Assembly: GCA_014607495.2 (NCBI GenBank)
Contig: CP053169.1
Coordinates: forward strand, 9,982,001 to 10,046,000
Direction of reading: 5' to 3'
Source: Carposina sasakii
Taxonomy: Eukaryota; Arthropoda; Insecta; Lepidoptera; Carposinidae
DNA: 64,000 bases
The position numbers and the translations under genes were made by a program. Each line of letters opens with the position of its first letter. The stretch's first letter is position 1. Shown here piece by piece: positions 42,836-56,383 of this stretch. The notes under the pieces were generated by a model that was given only the letters and a program-made list of their open reading frames with translations, was not told the DNA's origin and ran no database searches.

Positions 42836-45800
42836 ATGGCTCCACCACAGCCCAAAGCGGCAGCGGCGAAGCCCGCAGCAAAGCCTGCAGCTCCCGCTGG
42901 CGGAGTCCAGAAGCCTAAAGTTGGCAAACCAAGGAATTATGATCTAGGAAATGGAGTAGTTCGTTTCTCCAAGACAAAAATGTACCACAAGAAGGTATGT
43001 TTATTTAACTTTGTATTGTATGGTGACTGCTCTAATAGAAGTTGCAATCTAAATTCTGAATAGTGTAATGTTGTTTTTCTTTATCATTGCTAACTTAGTA
43101 CTTTTGCAGGCCAAATACAAGTTTGTTGGCAAAAAGAATGCCAAAGCACAGAAGCCTAAGAAGCCTACTGTAGCAGTAAAACAGATTGGTGGTGAGAAAA
43201 ACGGAGGAACCCGTACTGTATTACTTCGCAGGAGGAGATCTTTCTACCCTACTCAGGACAAGTAAGTATTTTTGGCTAAACTGTACATTAGCGACCCATG
43301 AGTTGGAGGTTCACAATTTTTCCTTGTAAAGGTTTATTAATAAGAAGTAATTCAGCAATGGTGCAGCGTGAGGAAACTTATAGTTTTCAAGAAAAAAATT
43401 CGCAAAATTTTATATTTTTCATAATATCTTACAAGGATCTGAAATTATTTTGATAGCTTTCAATTTTTTTTCCTTAAAGTCTATAAGACACAAGCAGGAA
43501 TTATGTCATACAGCCACAGACAATACTTAACATTTAATTCAAATTAGTGTTGATTAGGTCGAAATTGGTAACAGAACCGAATTAGTCAACCCCGACTCCA
43601 CTTGGTACTAGTATGCCCTACCCCTAGAGTGTTTATAAAAGCCCGGAGGAGCGGAGGGAGCAAGCCGAAACTGTGTAGGTCAGCCGGAGACGTTTAGAAG
43701 TCTTTAATTTGTTAACAACTTTAATAGCTTAGGACTTAAAAGGCTATAGAATGCATTTCTCATTTAAACCCTATTTTTAATACATATTGAGGTTGTAGGG
43801 TTGATTTAGGGGGAGAGAGGGGTAATTTGAAGGAGGGGGAATAAGAATTAAAATAATTTTAGGGTGCCTACCCCCTCCCTTAACTTTAAAAATGCATAAA
43901 ATGTTACTTTTTCATGTCTCCACCCAAATTTCAATCTCAAATATCCCATGAACCATGCATTTCCTCAAGTTGGAAGTTGGTGGGAGATGTAGGGGAGACT
44001 CCCCTCTCCCCCCACCACCCTCCCCCTCCCTAAATTCGTGGGTCGCTAATGTACAGTTTTACCGTATTTTTCTCCACATTGATAATGTATATGACATTAG
44101 GGTCAATTCCGGCAGTCACACTTAAACCTAATCTTAGTCAGGTCTATTTCTCTCTGTTCTTAACATAAATGGCTGAGAGAGAAAAGGACAGGTAGGACTA
44201 ATTTTAGCGGGAGGTACTTGGAGGAGATGTGCCATGGACAGGAAGAAGTGGAGAATTCTGGGGGAGGCCTTTGCCAAAGGGCAAGCTGACAAAGAAGAGT
44301 AAATCATTAATTGTAAAATATATAAGTAAATTCATGTCAGAGGAAGGGTTAAAATAAATAAATAAATAGGACTAATTTTAAGTTTAAGTGTACTGCTGGA
44401 TTCGACCATATTCTGCATCAAAAAAGTTATTGAACTTGTGTGCGAATTTGCAGATAAAAGAAGTCTAACTTACATACAGTAGAAACCCGATTATCCGGCT
44501 CTCAGTCCGGATTTGTGATTATGCTGACTACCAACTGCCACCAATTTATACATACATACATATAATCACACCTTTAGCCCTTACGGGTATTTAATATTAT
44601 ATATACTTATGTACCTACAAGTTAATTTACATAAGCATGAACATGTCGGAATATCGGCCGCTCCCACAATATTCGAGTTGAAAGATTTTTCTCCCATGAC
44701 TCATATTATTTCATTCCTTACAAAATAAAGCAGGTATCTTGGTGAACTAAATTAAAACTGAGCTTTCAAATCAGTTATTTATAGTATACTGATTGTCCAA
44801 TGTAATAAATATGGCAGTTACAACATTAAGCCTTTCACTTCTCCAGGATCGCAAAACGCTCCCACCACAAGACCTTCAGCAAGCATGTGCGTAACATCCG
44901 CCCGAACCTCACTCCAGGCACCATCTGCATCCTGCTGGCAGGTCGCCATGCCGGCAAGAGGGTAGTGCTGGTTGGAGTACTTCCCAGTGGCCTGCTGCTG
45001 GTTACTGGACCTTATGCTGTGAGTAGCTTCAGTATACAGTCATTTATTCATTGCTACAAGTTAGATTTATGTTACAGTATAACTTTATAAGGAAAAATTG
45101 CCTGCAGATCAATGTGCCTCTTGAAAAATGAGTTGTAACACCTCCTGACATTACAGATTAAGCTTATCCATCTTTGGGTCATCTTCCCATTTAGATTGTT
45201 TATGGGGCCTAGTTCTATCTTTCAATTTAAAAGCACCTTATAGTTTTTATATTAAGCCATTGTGTTTTATCTTAATTTTACAACTGTAAGAAATTAAAAA
45301 TTGAGTTGAAAGAATTGCCTCAGCAACATGAAGAAGCGGAGGTGTAAAAGAGGAGGTGGGACTATGAAGTGAGTCGTGTGGCATTCGTGAGGCCATGACG
45401 CCATGATAGGGGCGGAGCTTCAGCGCCAGTGTAACGCAGTAGCTGTAACCACACGCTTGTGCTCCAAAATGTAACCATATTAAAATTACAAAGACATTAG
45501 CACTTTTATCAGGGTACTTTTTTTACTACATAAATAAATAAATAAAATAGCTTTTATTTCTGACAAATGTTTTGTAAATACATATTTGCTCTTAACTAAT
45601 ATAATTATCTATTTTCTGTCTGTATGCCTTTTGTAGGCAAACATAATTTTTACTACAACATAGTATAATTTTGTCATCTAGTGATCAGTAATTGCACTAG
45701 TAAAACAATCTTGAACCATATTGATAGTGAGCAAGTAGTTTGACTAGTCACTACAAGGTGGTTTCTATGTAAATGGGCAGGGCTACAGTGTTCAATGGTC

Positions 45801-47116
45801 ATCAGCATCACCATTTTAAAAAAAATTAAAATTTCCGAACGTATCAGACAGAATGAGAGCAAACAAGCTAGAAAACTACAGTAGGAGTGGGAGTCCGACT
45901 TTTACAAAACCACACAATTTTAACAAACTGTGTCAGAATGCTACATAACTAACTTTACAAATTGTAATTCCAGTTCAACTCCTGCCCACTGCGCCGCATT
46001 CCCCAGCGGTTTGTGATCGGAACCTCCACCAAGTTGGACCTGGGTGACTTCAAGCTCCCCGCACACCTTGACGATGCTTACTTCAAGAAGAACAAGAAGA
46101 GCACCAAGAGGAGCGTCAAGCGCAAGGATGGAGAAGACATCTTCGCCCCCAAAAAAGAGGTATGTTAAAATTTTCAAAATTTACATACTATATGCGAAAA
46201 TAATTCTGTAGTGATTTCACACCAATACTATTAAATGAATATAAAGATTACTGATTAATTAATTAGGGGTAGTATTTTAACGCACATCAAATAAAATGTT
46301 TTTTTTAGGCACAAATAATCAGAATTCATATCAAATTTACTGATTGCACTGCAAAATACTCAAATAAGAATATTGTAAAGTGTAATTTATATTTGTGGCA
46401 TGTCGGTCATAAAGTAAAGCTTTTTTATTAATGCACAGCAAATTTTTGCTAATGCACATTATAACTATTAACTTTTTATTTTTTAATATAGCTTCGTACA
46501 GACAGCGTTACATTTTTATTAAATGTATAGATCATGTGCTGTAGGTGCTAAACATTTAGTTTATTTGTACTAAAATAATTTACCTATTTGATGTAAAAAA
46601 GTAGAACCACGCTAAGTTTGCGAATTAATTAAACGGCAAGCCCATTTTGGGATCTAATCTTAACGACGGATGTATTTTAATAGTTCATGTTTAAATAAAG
46701 TAAAATGATATATAAATAAAATAAAGGAACGTAATATTAAATACCTGTTAATATTGTTTCATTGTCAGTAAAGTAGGTACTGTTTGAAGGTAGTAGGTTC
46801 TTAATTATTATTTAACATATAAATGGTATGTACCTAGTTTAGCGTAATATTGAAAAGTTTACGGCCAGCGAGGACCAAAGATGTCCTACCTTGTACCCTC
46901 AAAAGCTCACCATGGAATGTTAATTAAAATGTTTGTTTTTTAAATTATTTTCAGAAATACGTCCCCTCGGAACAGCGCAAGGCTGATCAAAAGTCTGTAG
47001 ACGAAGCTATTGTCAAGGCCATCGGCAAGCGAGAGGACAAGAAAGTACTCCGAGGTTACCTGAAGGCAGCTTTCGGTCTACGATCAAGCCAGTTCGCACA
47101 CAGGCTTCGTTTCTAG
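42836..47116 (+). CDS. RpL6: 60S ribosomal protein L6 (eL6)
   Basis: Structural protein of the cytosolic 60S subunit. Five coding exons: 42836-42994, 43110-43261, 44847-45018, 45974-46159, 46955-47116, all with GT/AG borders and matching phases, giving 276 residues. The start ATG follows directly on the acceptor CTACAG. The N-terminus is the usual Ala/Pro/Lys-rich tail ([19 protein letters not shown]). The core motifs [23 protein letters not shown] are split by no break, and [16 protein letters not shown] and [11 protein letters not shown] are the KOW-like SH3 fold of eL6. The tail ends [16 protein letters not shown] before TAG. The gene looks intact. Intron 3 (43262-44846) holds a MITE with a nested LINE tail. 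Divergent from TPC1. Confidence 0.98.
43262..44846 (+). other. RpL6 intron 3 with nested MITE and LINE tail
   Basis: 44100-44406 is the TTCCGGCAGTC MITE. Inside it 44207-44366 is a 5'-truncated LINE end (GGGGGAGGCCTTTGCC, AAAGAAGAGTAAATCATTAA, (AAAT)n) bounded by TAGGACTAATTTTA on both sides. The rest (43560-44040) has a pyrimidine/purine-rich stretch, nothing recognised. Confidence 0.8.
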
Positions 47117-47126
47117 ATATAAGACA

Positions 47127-47132
47127 AAATAA
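47127..47132 (+). terminator. RpL6: RpL6 polyadenylation signal AATAAA
   Basis: AATAAA begins 11 bases after the RpL6 stop codon, followed by a GT/T-rich stretch (TTTTGTTGTTTTC) about 25 bases later, the usual cleavage context. Confidence 0.75.
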
Positions 47133-47439
47133 AACATCCATTGGATAACTTTTGTTGTTTTCATTTAATAAGAAGTGGTTTGCCAAGGACATGAAAATGG
47201 AATAATTACAACACTGCTTTGATTGGTCCAGTTTTGTCAGCACTTCTCCTATTCACCATTTCCATCTTTTCCCTGCTATGAATTCAAGAACTGATTAGCC
47301 ATATTTTTAAGCGACCTACGAAAAGAGGTTGTAAGTTATCAAAACAGTTATGCGTTTTTAGTACATACCAGGATAAAAGAAAGTATCAAGGGATCTCGCA
47401 GTTAATCTTCACACAATCTAAAAACGGTTCCTAAACTAC

Positions 47440-47868
47440 CAGCACGCGTATGATGAATTTGGTGAAAGCGAGATGTCTCACTTTTAAACGTCAAATCCAC
47501 AGAGCTAAGTAATAACTAGACAAGGCAAGTGTTTCTAATTGGAGTGTAAAAGGGATTGCAAACCACTTCTATCAGCCTTAATTCACTCAGCTCGCTTGAG
47601 AACGAGTGTCTATTCTAATTCTTAAGTCTATTTTTTACATCCAAAGTACATACACTTAGTTTCATTTACAGCCCTGAGAAGTCCACTGTTGGACATAGGC
47701 CTCCTCCAACAACCTCCACTCCGACCGGTCGGAAGCAGCCTGCATCCAACCGACGCCCGCAACCTTGGCTTAGTTTATCTAGTTATTAATAGCTCTGTGA
47801 ATTTGACGTTTAAAAGTGAGACATCTCGCTCTCACCAAATTCATCATACGGGTGCAGAAAGTAGTAAG
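47440..47868. mobile_element. inverted-repeat element (CACCCGTATGATGAATTTGG) with LINE tail inside
   Basis: Left arm ATGATGAATTTGGTGAAAGC, CTCACTTTTAAACGTCAAA; right arm is its inverse ending CATCATACGGGTGC. At about 47672-47768 a reversed LINE 3' end (GTTGGACATAGGCCTCCTCC) is inserted. Single-arm relatives at 12765 and 15860. Confidence 0.8.
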
Positions 47869-47879
47869 AGGTGTATGGC

Positions 47880-50800
47880 GATTATCGCACTGCCACGCAC
47901 CATGCAGCGTAGCGTTTTCTGCGTTGAAATTTTTGTATCATTTAGTAGTAATTGTGAACACAACTTGTAAAATTGAGTGGATTTTGTAAAAATGTGATTT
48001 ATTGAAAACCTGACGTTCTCCATAACTAATAATGAATGTACATGGAATGTACCTGCCTGAGATCACAAAGGTATCAAAAAATTATGATGTCAACATTTAG
48101 TAGAAATTTGTATTAATTACCTATGCGAAATACTGATATTTTATTTTACAATTTAGATTTTATTTTACAATTTCAGGAAGACCAACAGCTATTTATAATT
48201 ATAGTTAAAATTGTAGAAACATAAAGGCAATAACAGGTCCACACTTATAGAAGCATTATGAGAGCTAATCAGGTACACACAATTTTATCAGAGTTTCACA
48301 AAACCTAACAATAACAAACAATAAAAAAAACAATTTAGGTACTAGATAAAATCTAGGTACCTACTAACTTATTGGCGGAAAAAATTAGATGCATAAGTTT
48401 TTTTTTAGTTTTTCAGAACTCGGATCTCGAAGGAAAATCAAGGTAGCAAAATGTAGCAAGAGGTGTTTAATAAGTATTTTCGGTTTAGTCCACAAACACA
48501 AACTATAGCCAAAACGCCACCCAATGTACTAGCATAGCAGAAGGTGTGAAGAGGTGTCAGTCAACAGCAGCGTTTACAACTAAAAATCGCGATTTATTCC
48601 ACAAAATATCCATGACACGGCATCAAAAGTACCAGCATTGCAGATAGTATGAGATGTTAATAGGCGCGTGCGCAGGTATCGAGGAGAGGACGTAAGATAG
48701 TTAAGGGGCGTGGCTATGAGTATGACACTGATGAAACTAGTGTGGTCTTACTCACTCACTGACTTCTCTTACAGTTTTTTTATTCTGAAAGAAAGGCAAA
48801 GGAATCTCATGTTCATGCAGCCATAAGTAGGATATTGCGTACCTTTCAACGCCATTGTCAAAAATGTCACCATTATGCTTAATAGTAAGAAGAGTCTCAC
48901 GCAGGGTTAAAAAACCCAATTTAGAACCGGGGTTAGGCTCTTGGGGCAATGAGAATTAAATAAAATTCGATTATTACTATAATTATGTACATTTATTTTG
49001 TCTTTATACGTTAGAAGACAAGTAATAGACAGACATAAGACTAGGCAAGTGGTGGGCGACATTCGACAAACATCGACATGACAACGTCGAAAATGTTTCC
49101 AACTTTGCACTGACTCCAGCAAAATACTCGGTATTTAAAAGCATTCCCATTGCAGGGGACCCGACACATTCTTTTTTTTAGTAAACTTACCACCGAAGGG
49201 AACTATGTCCAACGCGATAGTTAAAAGTATCAAAATGGCGCCGTCTGTTATTTCATGGCAATATTTGTCGAGATCGCCTTATAATATAGGTCTTATTGAT
49301 GTTCAGTCAATGGTGTGATAGGAAAACAGCATTTACAATAATAATGTTGGAAATTTATCATGTTTATCTACAATTTACCAATTTCCAAAATGTTACTAGA
49401 TTTCCGTCTAGATAATAAACATTATGATTTTTAAGGACTACCCCCATTATCTATTTTTTGTGGTTGCATATGTATTTAGTAGGTAGGTATCTATAGTATA
49501 TTAAAGAAAAACACGAGCTCTTAAAAAAATCAAAAAATTAGGTTTCGTTTCTAATTTGCGTATACATATTAAATTTATAATATTAAACTGTCATATTCCA
49601 CCGAATTATTGAAATCAAAGAGGTAAAAAATAGTGTAACAATATAATTTGTACTAGTCAGTATTAAAATATAACGTTTTTTTACCTTTTTCAATTTACGG
49701 ATTGCTTGATAAATTTATTAATGATTGAATGACACGTGGTGTGTATTATTTACGTGTTGAATTCAATAGATAGGAACCTAAAAACTGCATGTTGGTGCAA
49801 CGAGAACAACATTAAAATACTTTTTTTTTCTTTTATCTTAGTTTTTTCATTAATGGAGATGAATTGTTTTGTCATTTTGTAATTGCTTTTTTTTCATCAG
49901 TTTTATATAAAAATGTGCTTATGTTTATAAAAGCAATGTGCGATAAATATGAACATCTTTTAGATTCCTATTTATTAACGTGAATATTTAAAAACTAAGC
50001 TAAAAGCCTAGAGCGGATGAAATATTACATATTTAAAAGTATTAACACTATATTGTTTTAGTTATTTTTTTACTATATTGGCTTAATATTATTTTATAGG
50101 AAATACAATTTTAATTTACAACTTTTGTACAAACCTTTCGGAATTGGAAACAAAATCTGACGTTCGGAACTCCACGTATCTCGCTCAGATCTACCGAATA
50201 ATGAATACGATAGAATGAGATAGCATACACGAGTAACGTAGGACTACAAAAAAAACTGCAGAAAACTTTTGGCTATTCAAAAAGTAGGTTAAATCAACAT
50301 TAAAATTGATAATAAATAGATATTATAGTAAACATTTTTATACAAAATTAAAATTCATGTAGTAATCATATACAATAAATTGCGGTTTACTAACAGACAA
50401 TGCAGAATTATGTCGAAAATATGGTCGATTCTGACTGTTACCCTACATAAACTTAATGTTTTTTTATCTCAAGTCATTTATATTAAGAATAGAGAGAGAG
50501 ACAGACAAATTTTTTTTAAGTTTATATTTAGGTGTGACGGTCAGAATCGACCTCTAAATCTATATTATTTTGACACAAAGTTATTACCCTTATACAATGT
50601 TTATTAGCAATAAATATAATCTTAATACAAATAAAATAAGGCTAGTGATAGAATGGTGAACGTAATAATATAATTTCTAAAAGTTTGCTTTTAGTAACTT
50701 AAAATACTAAAATCGATGACACCAATTCTGTTAATTTATTTTTATGAAAAATACAGGCATAATCACTAAAATCTAACATTTATTTAACAACTAATATCAA

Positions 50801-51530
50801 ACCATAGACACTATAATCAGCTTATGCACTTATGCATAGGTATACAAAGATATCAGTGAATTAGACTTGCATCTCGCTCTTGCTTATGCGAGTTGGGGTA
50901 CGAGTGAGCGAGATGACAAAATTTACAATTTTAATATTTACATAGAGCCATTATTCTTGCCAGGCAAACCTGCCGATTGGGTAGTTCTATTTGATAATTG
51001 TTTAGTTCCCAAACATTGTAAAGAACAGCGCCATCTATCTCGCTGATGATATCCACTAGCTTAATTATTACCAGGCAATAAGGTCCTCAACAATATCCAT
51101 GCAAAGGGTTCAAGCAGATCGAGATAGATGGCGCTGTCTCTAAAACACCTAAAAACTAAATAACAAATAGACTTATGTCAGAAAACATTACGTAAAAAAG
51201 CTACGTCCACATAGGCCACGCCCCTCATATATGAACAAGCGGTGAATTATTTTAGTAGTGCATTAAAAAAGTTTTCAACTATGACAATGTATTATAATGG
51301 TATATTATGAAATAGATACTGTCTCAACCCTTAGCTAAAAGTCAGTCGTTTCGCGTCGCAAATGCGTGAAATCCACAAAATTTACGCCGATCGAAAAACG
51401 TTGTCAATCACCAATAAAATTGTTTATTTTTATTTTTTTTTATTTTAGGTAAAAAAATATACTACCGACAAAAATATTATTTCGCTAATTATATCTGGCG
51501 GGACGTTGTTGGTGTCCCAATAGTGCAAAT
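47880..51530. other. intergenic DNA, no gene seen
   Basis: AT-rich with only short unsupported frames. No clear repeat family except poly-T runs. Confidence 0.4.
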
Positions 51531-51535
51531 CATAA

Positions 51536-51962
51536 AGCGCAATACACACTATGTCCGCCGGGCCGCCGACACAGCCCTGCGACACAACCCGGCGGCCTTT
51601 ATGAAAAGAATCATGTCGGCAACATGAGCCAGCCCGCCGACATGTTTATTTATTTAACCTCATTTTACATTGTCCTTACAGATAAATAAAGTAATTGACC
51701 CGGTGGCTCAGTGGTTAGAGCGCTGACACGCGGAATGCAGAGGTCGTGGGTTCGATTCCCACCCGGGTGAGGAATTTTTTCCATTTCTTTATTAATAATT
51801 TTATAAGATAAAGTGATGACAATGTTCGCGGCTTGCGTACGCCTGCGCTCTTGCCCGGCGCCTCTCGACCCGCAGTGATATCAATTATTTGTCATATCAA
51901 GCCGCCGACAATATTTTCCGACATAGGTCAGCGGCCCGGCGCGCTCAGTGTGTATTGCGCTT
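51536..51962. mobile_element. MITE (AAGCGCAATACACACT) with a nested SINE B
   Basis: Ends AAGCGCAATACACACT and AGTGTGTATTGCGCTT are exact inverses. GC-rich arms (CCGCCGGGCCGCCGACA). The SINE at 51690-51805 splits it, with ATAAAGT-like target repeats. Confidence 0.85.
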
Positions 51963-52162
51963 AGTAGTAACACGTCTTTATAGAAGCAGATTGCTAAACT
52001 TTACATGTCATGTCAAAATTTGGACATACATAATATCTGAAAGGTAATTTTGATCTAGACCAAGATAGAGACATCAACTTTACCCTTCAGAAAAGCTATG
52101 TGGCCATTGGAAATACTAATAAACCTTCTACCGAATATTTAGGTGGTGTTTAAAACATAATT

Positions 52163-52395
52163 TTGACGGCCGATTGGTCTAGTAGGTAGTGACTCTGCTT
52201 GCGACGCCATAGGTCCTGGGTTCGAATCCCGGTAAGTGCAAACATTGATATGATGAATGTCGATGTTTGTTTCTAGTCATGGATGTTTCTATACTTATCT
52301 ATGTATTAATATACCGTTGCTTGGTACACACGACACAAGACCTTAGGGATCTTAATGTGGGACTAGGTTAATGTGTTGTGTAGTGTGTGAATTTA
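52163..52395 (+). repeat. tRNA-headed SINE (family A), third copy
   Basis: GCCGATTGGTCTAGTAGGTA head and GGTTCGAATCC B box; body as at 1386. Confidence 0.85.
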
Positions 52396-52489
52396 CAGTG
52401 TAGATAGAAGTTGCATTTTCTTTATTTATTCCTCCTTGCTCCTGTGTCTTTATTTATTTGATGTTATAAATATGTTTTAAGGAATGAAA

Positions 52490-52556
52490 AAATGCTTCAC
52501 CCGAGTGGGACTCGAACCCACGACCTCTCGCATTCCGTGCAGAGCTCTCACCAATT
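52490..52556 (-). repeat. tRNA-headed SINE (family B), head only
   Basis: Minus strand GGTCGTGGGTTCGAGTCCCA; truncated at GAGAGCTCTGCACGG. Confidence 0.75.
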
Positions 52557-54070
52557 ATTTGATGTTTCTTATGGGTTGGTTTACATTAATTAACACTGTA
52601 TTCTCTTGAATCGACAAAACACTGCCTAGTCTTATAAAAGTGACGATATTCGAATGAGATAATGTAAGGCTACCGCAGTTAACATATAAAAACGTGTTAC
52701 TATACTGTTCTGTACTAGTTTAATGCCCATCTAGATAAATACCTTGTGTATATAAAAACGCGTATTTTATGCTAATAAAGAAAACTTAAAAATAAATTAG
52801 AGATTATTGTTTTTCAATTAAATTCGTAGCATACAACTAAGACTGCTTTCACTTTAAGAAATAAGATAAAAACAAAATTCTTCTACATTATATAATAAAC
52901 ATCATTGTCATTTATAACATAACACCTAAGCTAAACTAATCGTAGCAAAAAAAAATATCAACGTTACATTTTGACACTGACTGCAGCAGTATTATTATAA
53001 CACAAAATATTTATCAAGAACGGCTTTCCTTACGAAAGAAAGAGAAAAAAAAAGAGATCACGCGACGCAGTAAGCTCTCAAATACGATCTTAACATTACA
53101 TACACGGCTTCATTTCCTATAAACAAAAAAAAGCATGTCATTTCACAGCGCCATCTATGATTCTGCGGCAATATGAGAAAACTTTAAGTTATAGTCAATG
53201 TTATCTGCCAACAAGTGGCAAAAAAAAGAACTAGAGTCCATTTCATACAATAATTCCTATGCCTGATTCCGGAACTGACATTTTTTGTATGCACAGATAA
53301 TCTAGTCATGCACATAGTAACTGGCGCCATCACTCATCGGAACTATACGGTGAAACGCACATTACGAGTTACATTGGCAACATAGAGACAGCAGTGTTAC
53401 CACATTTCAAGTACTCCCTTCCCCTGCCTACTTCCCCCCGCGCAACTGTAATAAGTAACTACGCGACGAAATGTACGTTTGTTTTTTTTTTGCACCAAAT
53501 AGAGACGCTTACGTCACATCGAATACATATAACTCAATTTGCACACAAATTTTGGAGAACGACACATCCCGAATTGCCAATTAAAAAAACCTACTCACTA
53601 ATTTAATTTAATTTGCGTGTCGGACTCCAAAATCCAATTATCGAGTAGCAAAAATTGTACGCCATTATCTTGAACTATACGCCAATTTCTCGAAGGTTAA
53701 TGAACAGAAAATCATAATGACAATATTACAGTAAAATCGTGGGTGTTTTCATTTGATTGGTATTCGAGAAACTAGCGATTACCGTTGCACTTTTAATAGG
53801 TAGATTATATATAAGGTGTTATTCATATACCTAGTATATTACAGGAATACCGATCTATGCCAGAATAACGCCGTCTCATTCTTTCAACGTCATTATTCTA
53901 ACGACATACTCCAAATATCTATTCGAAGCCAATCCTATACACAAGTTATCTTTTTCCAAACAATAGTCAAATAAACTCATTGTGAAAATGAGTGTTTTTA
54001 CGTGTTTTTTTCTATACATATTTCGAGTGAGGAACTGTCGAGCGATAGTTAACCTTGTGTGGAGCAGGGT
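52557..54070. other. intergenic DNA downstream of sno, no gene seen
   Basis: AT-rich; 53262-53345 belongs to the ACTAGCGCCATCATCC repeat family. Downstream end of the sno transcript must lie here. Confidence 0.4.
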
Positions 54071-54174
54071 TCACTTCAGGTCGGTCTCGTCGAACTTCTG
54101 CTCGGAAACAGAAACGGAGTCAGCCATGAGGTCCGCTTTGAGAGGCTCCACGCAGTTCTTTGGGATGAGAGTGC
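54071..54174 (-). CDS. sno: sno last coding exon
   Basis: Acceptor TTGTTCCCTCAG, then GC completing Gly, and 33 codons [33 protein letters not shown], stop TGA at 54071-54073. [11 protein letters not shown] is the conserved SBNO C-terminal motif. No AATAAA was confirmed close downstream; ATTTGACTATTG follows. Confidence 0.9.
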
Positions 54175-54695
54175 CTGAGGGAACAACGTTATGTGACAGT
54201 TACTAGGTATTGATAGGAATATACAGGGTGTGTTAAAAGGGATATGCTTAGCGAAATGCACATTCCAATAACCATTACTACTACTACTAACCATTTTATT
54301 TTACTGTCACTTAACTAACCCATAGATCTTTGTTGTCCGAAATAAAGAATTTGAATGAATAAACATTCCTGGGTAGTTAAGAAATTCTCCAATCTATTTG
54401 AAATATTTTAATATTTATAAAATTATTAATAAAGAAATGGAAAAAATTCCTCACCCGGGTGGGAATCGAACCCACGACTTCTGCATTCCGTGCCAGCGCT
54501 ATATTTTAATATTTGCCTGGCTGTCACCGGGTTCGTTATAGTGGGTTCGTTATTTTCATAGCATTTCGCTTATACCCCTTTTGTTACACCTTGTATATAA
54601 ATATACGCGCGGCGTGTGTGTATGTGTGTGTGTGTGAGTACGCACCGACCACCTTGTCACCGTCGACGGTGCGCACTCGCACGACCTGCAGCTTG

Positions 54696-54731
<36 letters not shown>

Positions 54732-56185
54732 CGCACCGACCACCTTGTCACCGTCGACGGTGCGCACTCGCACGACCTGCAGCTTGTTGTGTGTGTGTGT
54801 GTGTGTGTGTGTGAGTACGCACCGACCACCTTGTCACCGTCGACGGTGCGCACTCGCACGACCTGCAGCTTGTTGTGTGTGTGTGTGTGTGTGTGTGAGT
54901 ACGCACCGACCACCTTGTCACCGTCGACGGTGCGCACTCGCACGACCTGCAGCTTGTTGTGTGTGTGTGTGTGTGTGTGTGAGTACGCACCGACCACCTT
55001 GTCACCGTCGACGGTGCGCACTCGCACGACCTGCAGCTTGTTGTGTGTGTGTGTGTGTGTGTGTGAGTACGCACCGACCACCTTGTCACCGTCGACGGTG
55101 CGCACTCGCACGACCTGCAGCTTGTTGTGTGTGTGTGTGTGTGTGTGTGAGTACGCACCGACCACCTTGTCACCGTCGACGGTGCGCACTCGCACGACCT
55201 GCAGCTTGTTGTGTGTGTGTGTGTGTGTGTGTGAGTACGCACCGACCACCTTGTCACCGTCGACGGTGCGCACTCGCACGACCTGCAGCTTGTTGTGTGT
55301 GTGTGTGTGTGTGTGAGTACGCACCGACCACCTTGTCACCGTCGACGGTGCGCACTCGCACGACCTGCAGCTTGTTGTGTGTGTGTGTGAGTACGCACCG
55401 ACCACCTTGTCACCGTCGACGGTGCGCACTCGCACGACCTGCAGCTTGTTGTGTGTGTGTGTGTGTGTGTGAGTACGCACCGACCACCTTGTCACCGTCG
55501 ACGGTGCGCACTCGCACGACCTGCAGCTTGTTGTGTGTGTGTGTGTGTGTGTGAGTACGCACCGACCACCTTGTCACCGTCGACGGTGCGCACTCGCACG
55601 ACCTGCAGCTTGTTGTGTGTGTGTGTGTGTGTGTGAGTACGCACCGACCACCTTGTCACCGTCGACGGTGCGCACTCGCACGACCTGCAGCTTGTTGTGT
55701 GTGTGTGTGTGTGTGTGAGTACGCACCGACCACCTTGTCACCGTCGACGGTGCGCACTCGCACGACCTGCAGCTTGTTGTGTGTGTGTGTGTGTGTGTGT
55801 GAGTACGCACCGACCACCTTGTCACCGTCGACAGTGCGCACTCGCACGACCTGCAGCTTGTTGTGTGTGTGTGTGTGTGTGTGAGTACGCACCGACCACC
55901 TTGTCACCGTCGACAGTGCGCACTCGCACGACCTGCAGCTTGTTGTGTGTGTGTGTGTGTGTGTGTGTGTGAGTACGCACCGACCACCTTGTCACCGTCG
56001 ACGGTGCGCACTCGCTTGTTGTGTGTGTGTGTGTGTGTGACGACCTGCAGCTTGTGCAGCTTGTGTGTGTGTGTGTGTGAGAGTACGCACCGACCACCTT
56101 GTCACCGTCGACGGTGCGCACGACCTCAGCAGAGTACGCACCGACCACCTTGTCACCGCGACGGTGCACACTGCACGACCTGCAG

Positions 56186-56222
<37 letters not shown>

Positions 56223-56350
56223 AGTACGCTTGTCACCGCGACGGTGCGCACTCGCACGACCTGCAGCTTGTTGTGTGTGTGTGTGTGTGTGAGTACGCAC
56301 CGACCACCTTGTCACCGTCGACGGTGCGCACTCGCACGACCTGCAGCTTG

Positions 56351-56383
<33 letters not shown>

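Noticed and set aside
42480..46954. snoRNAs in RpL6 introns
   Set aside because: Ribosomal protein introns often host them, but I could not find a convincing pair of C/D boxes or H/ACA hairpins by eye.
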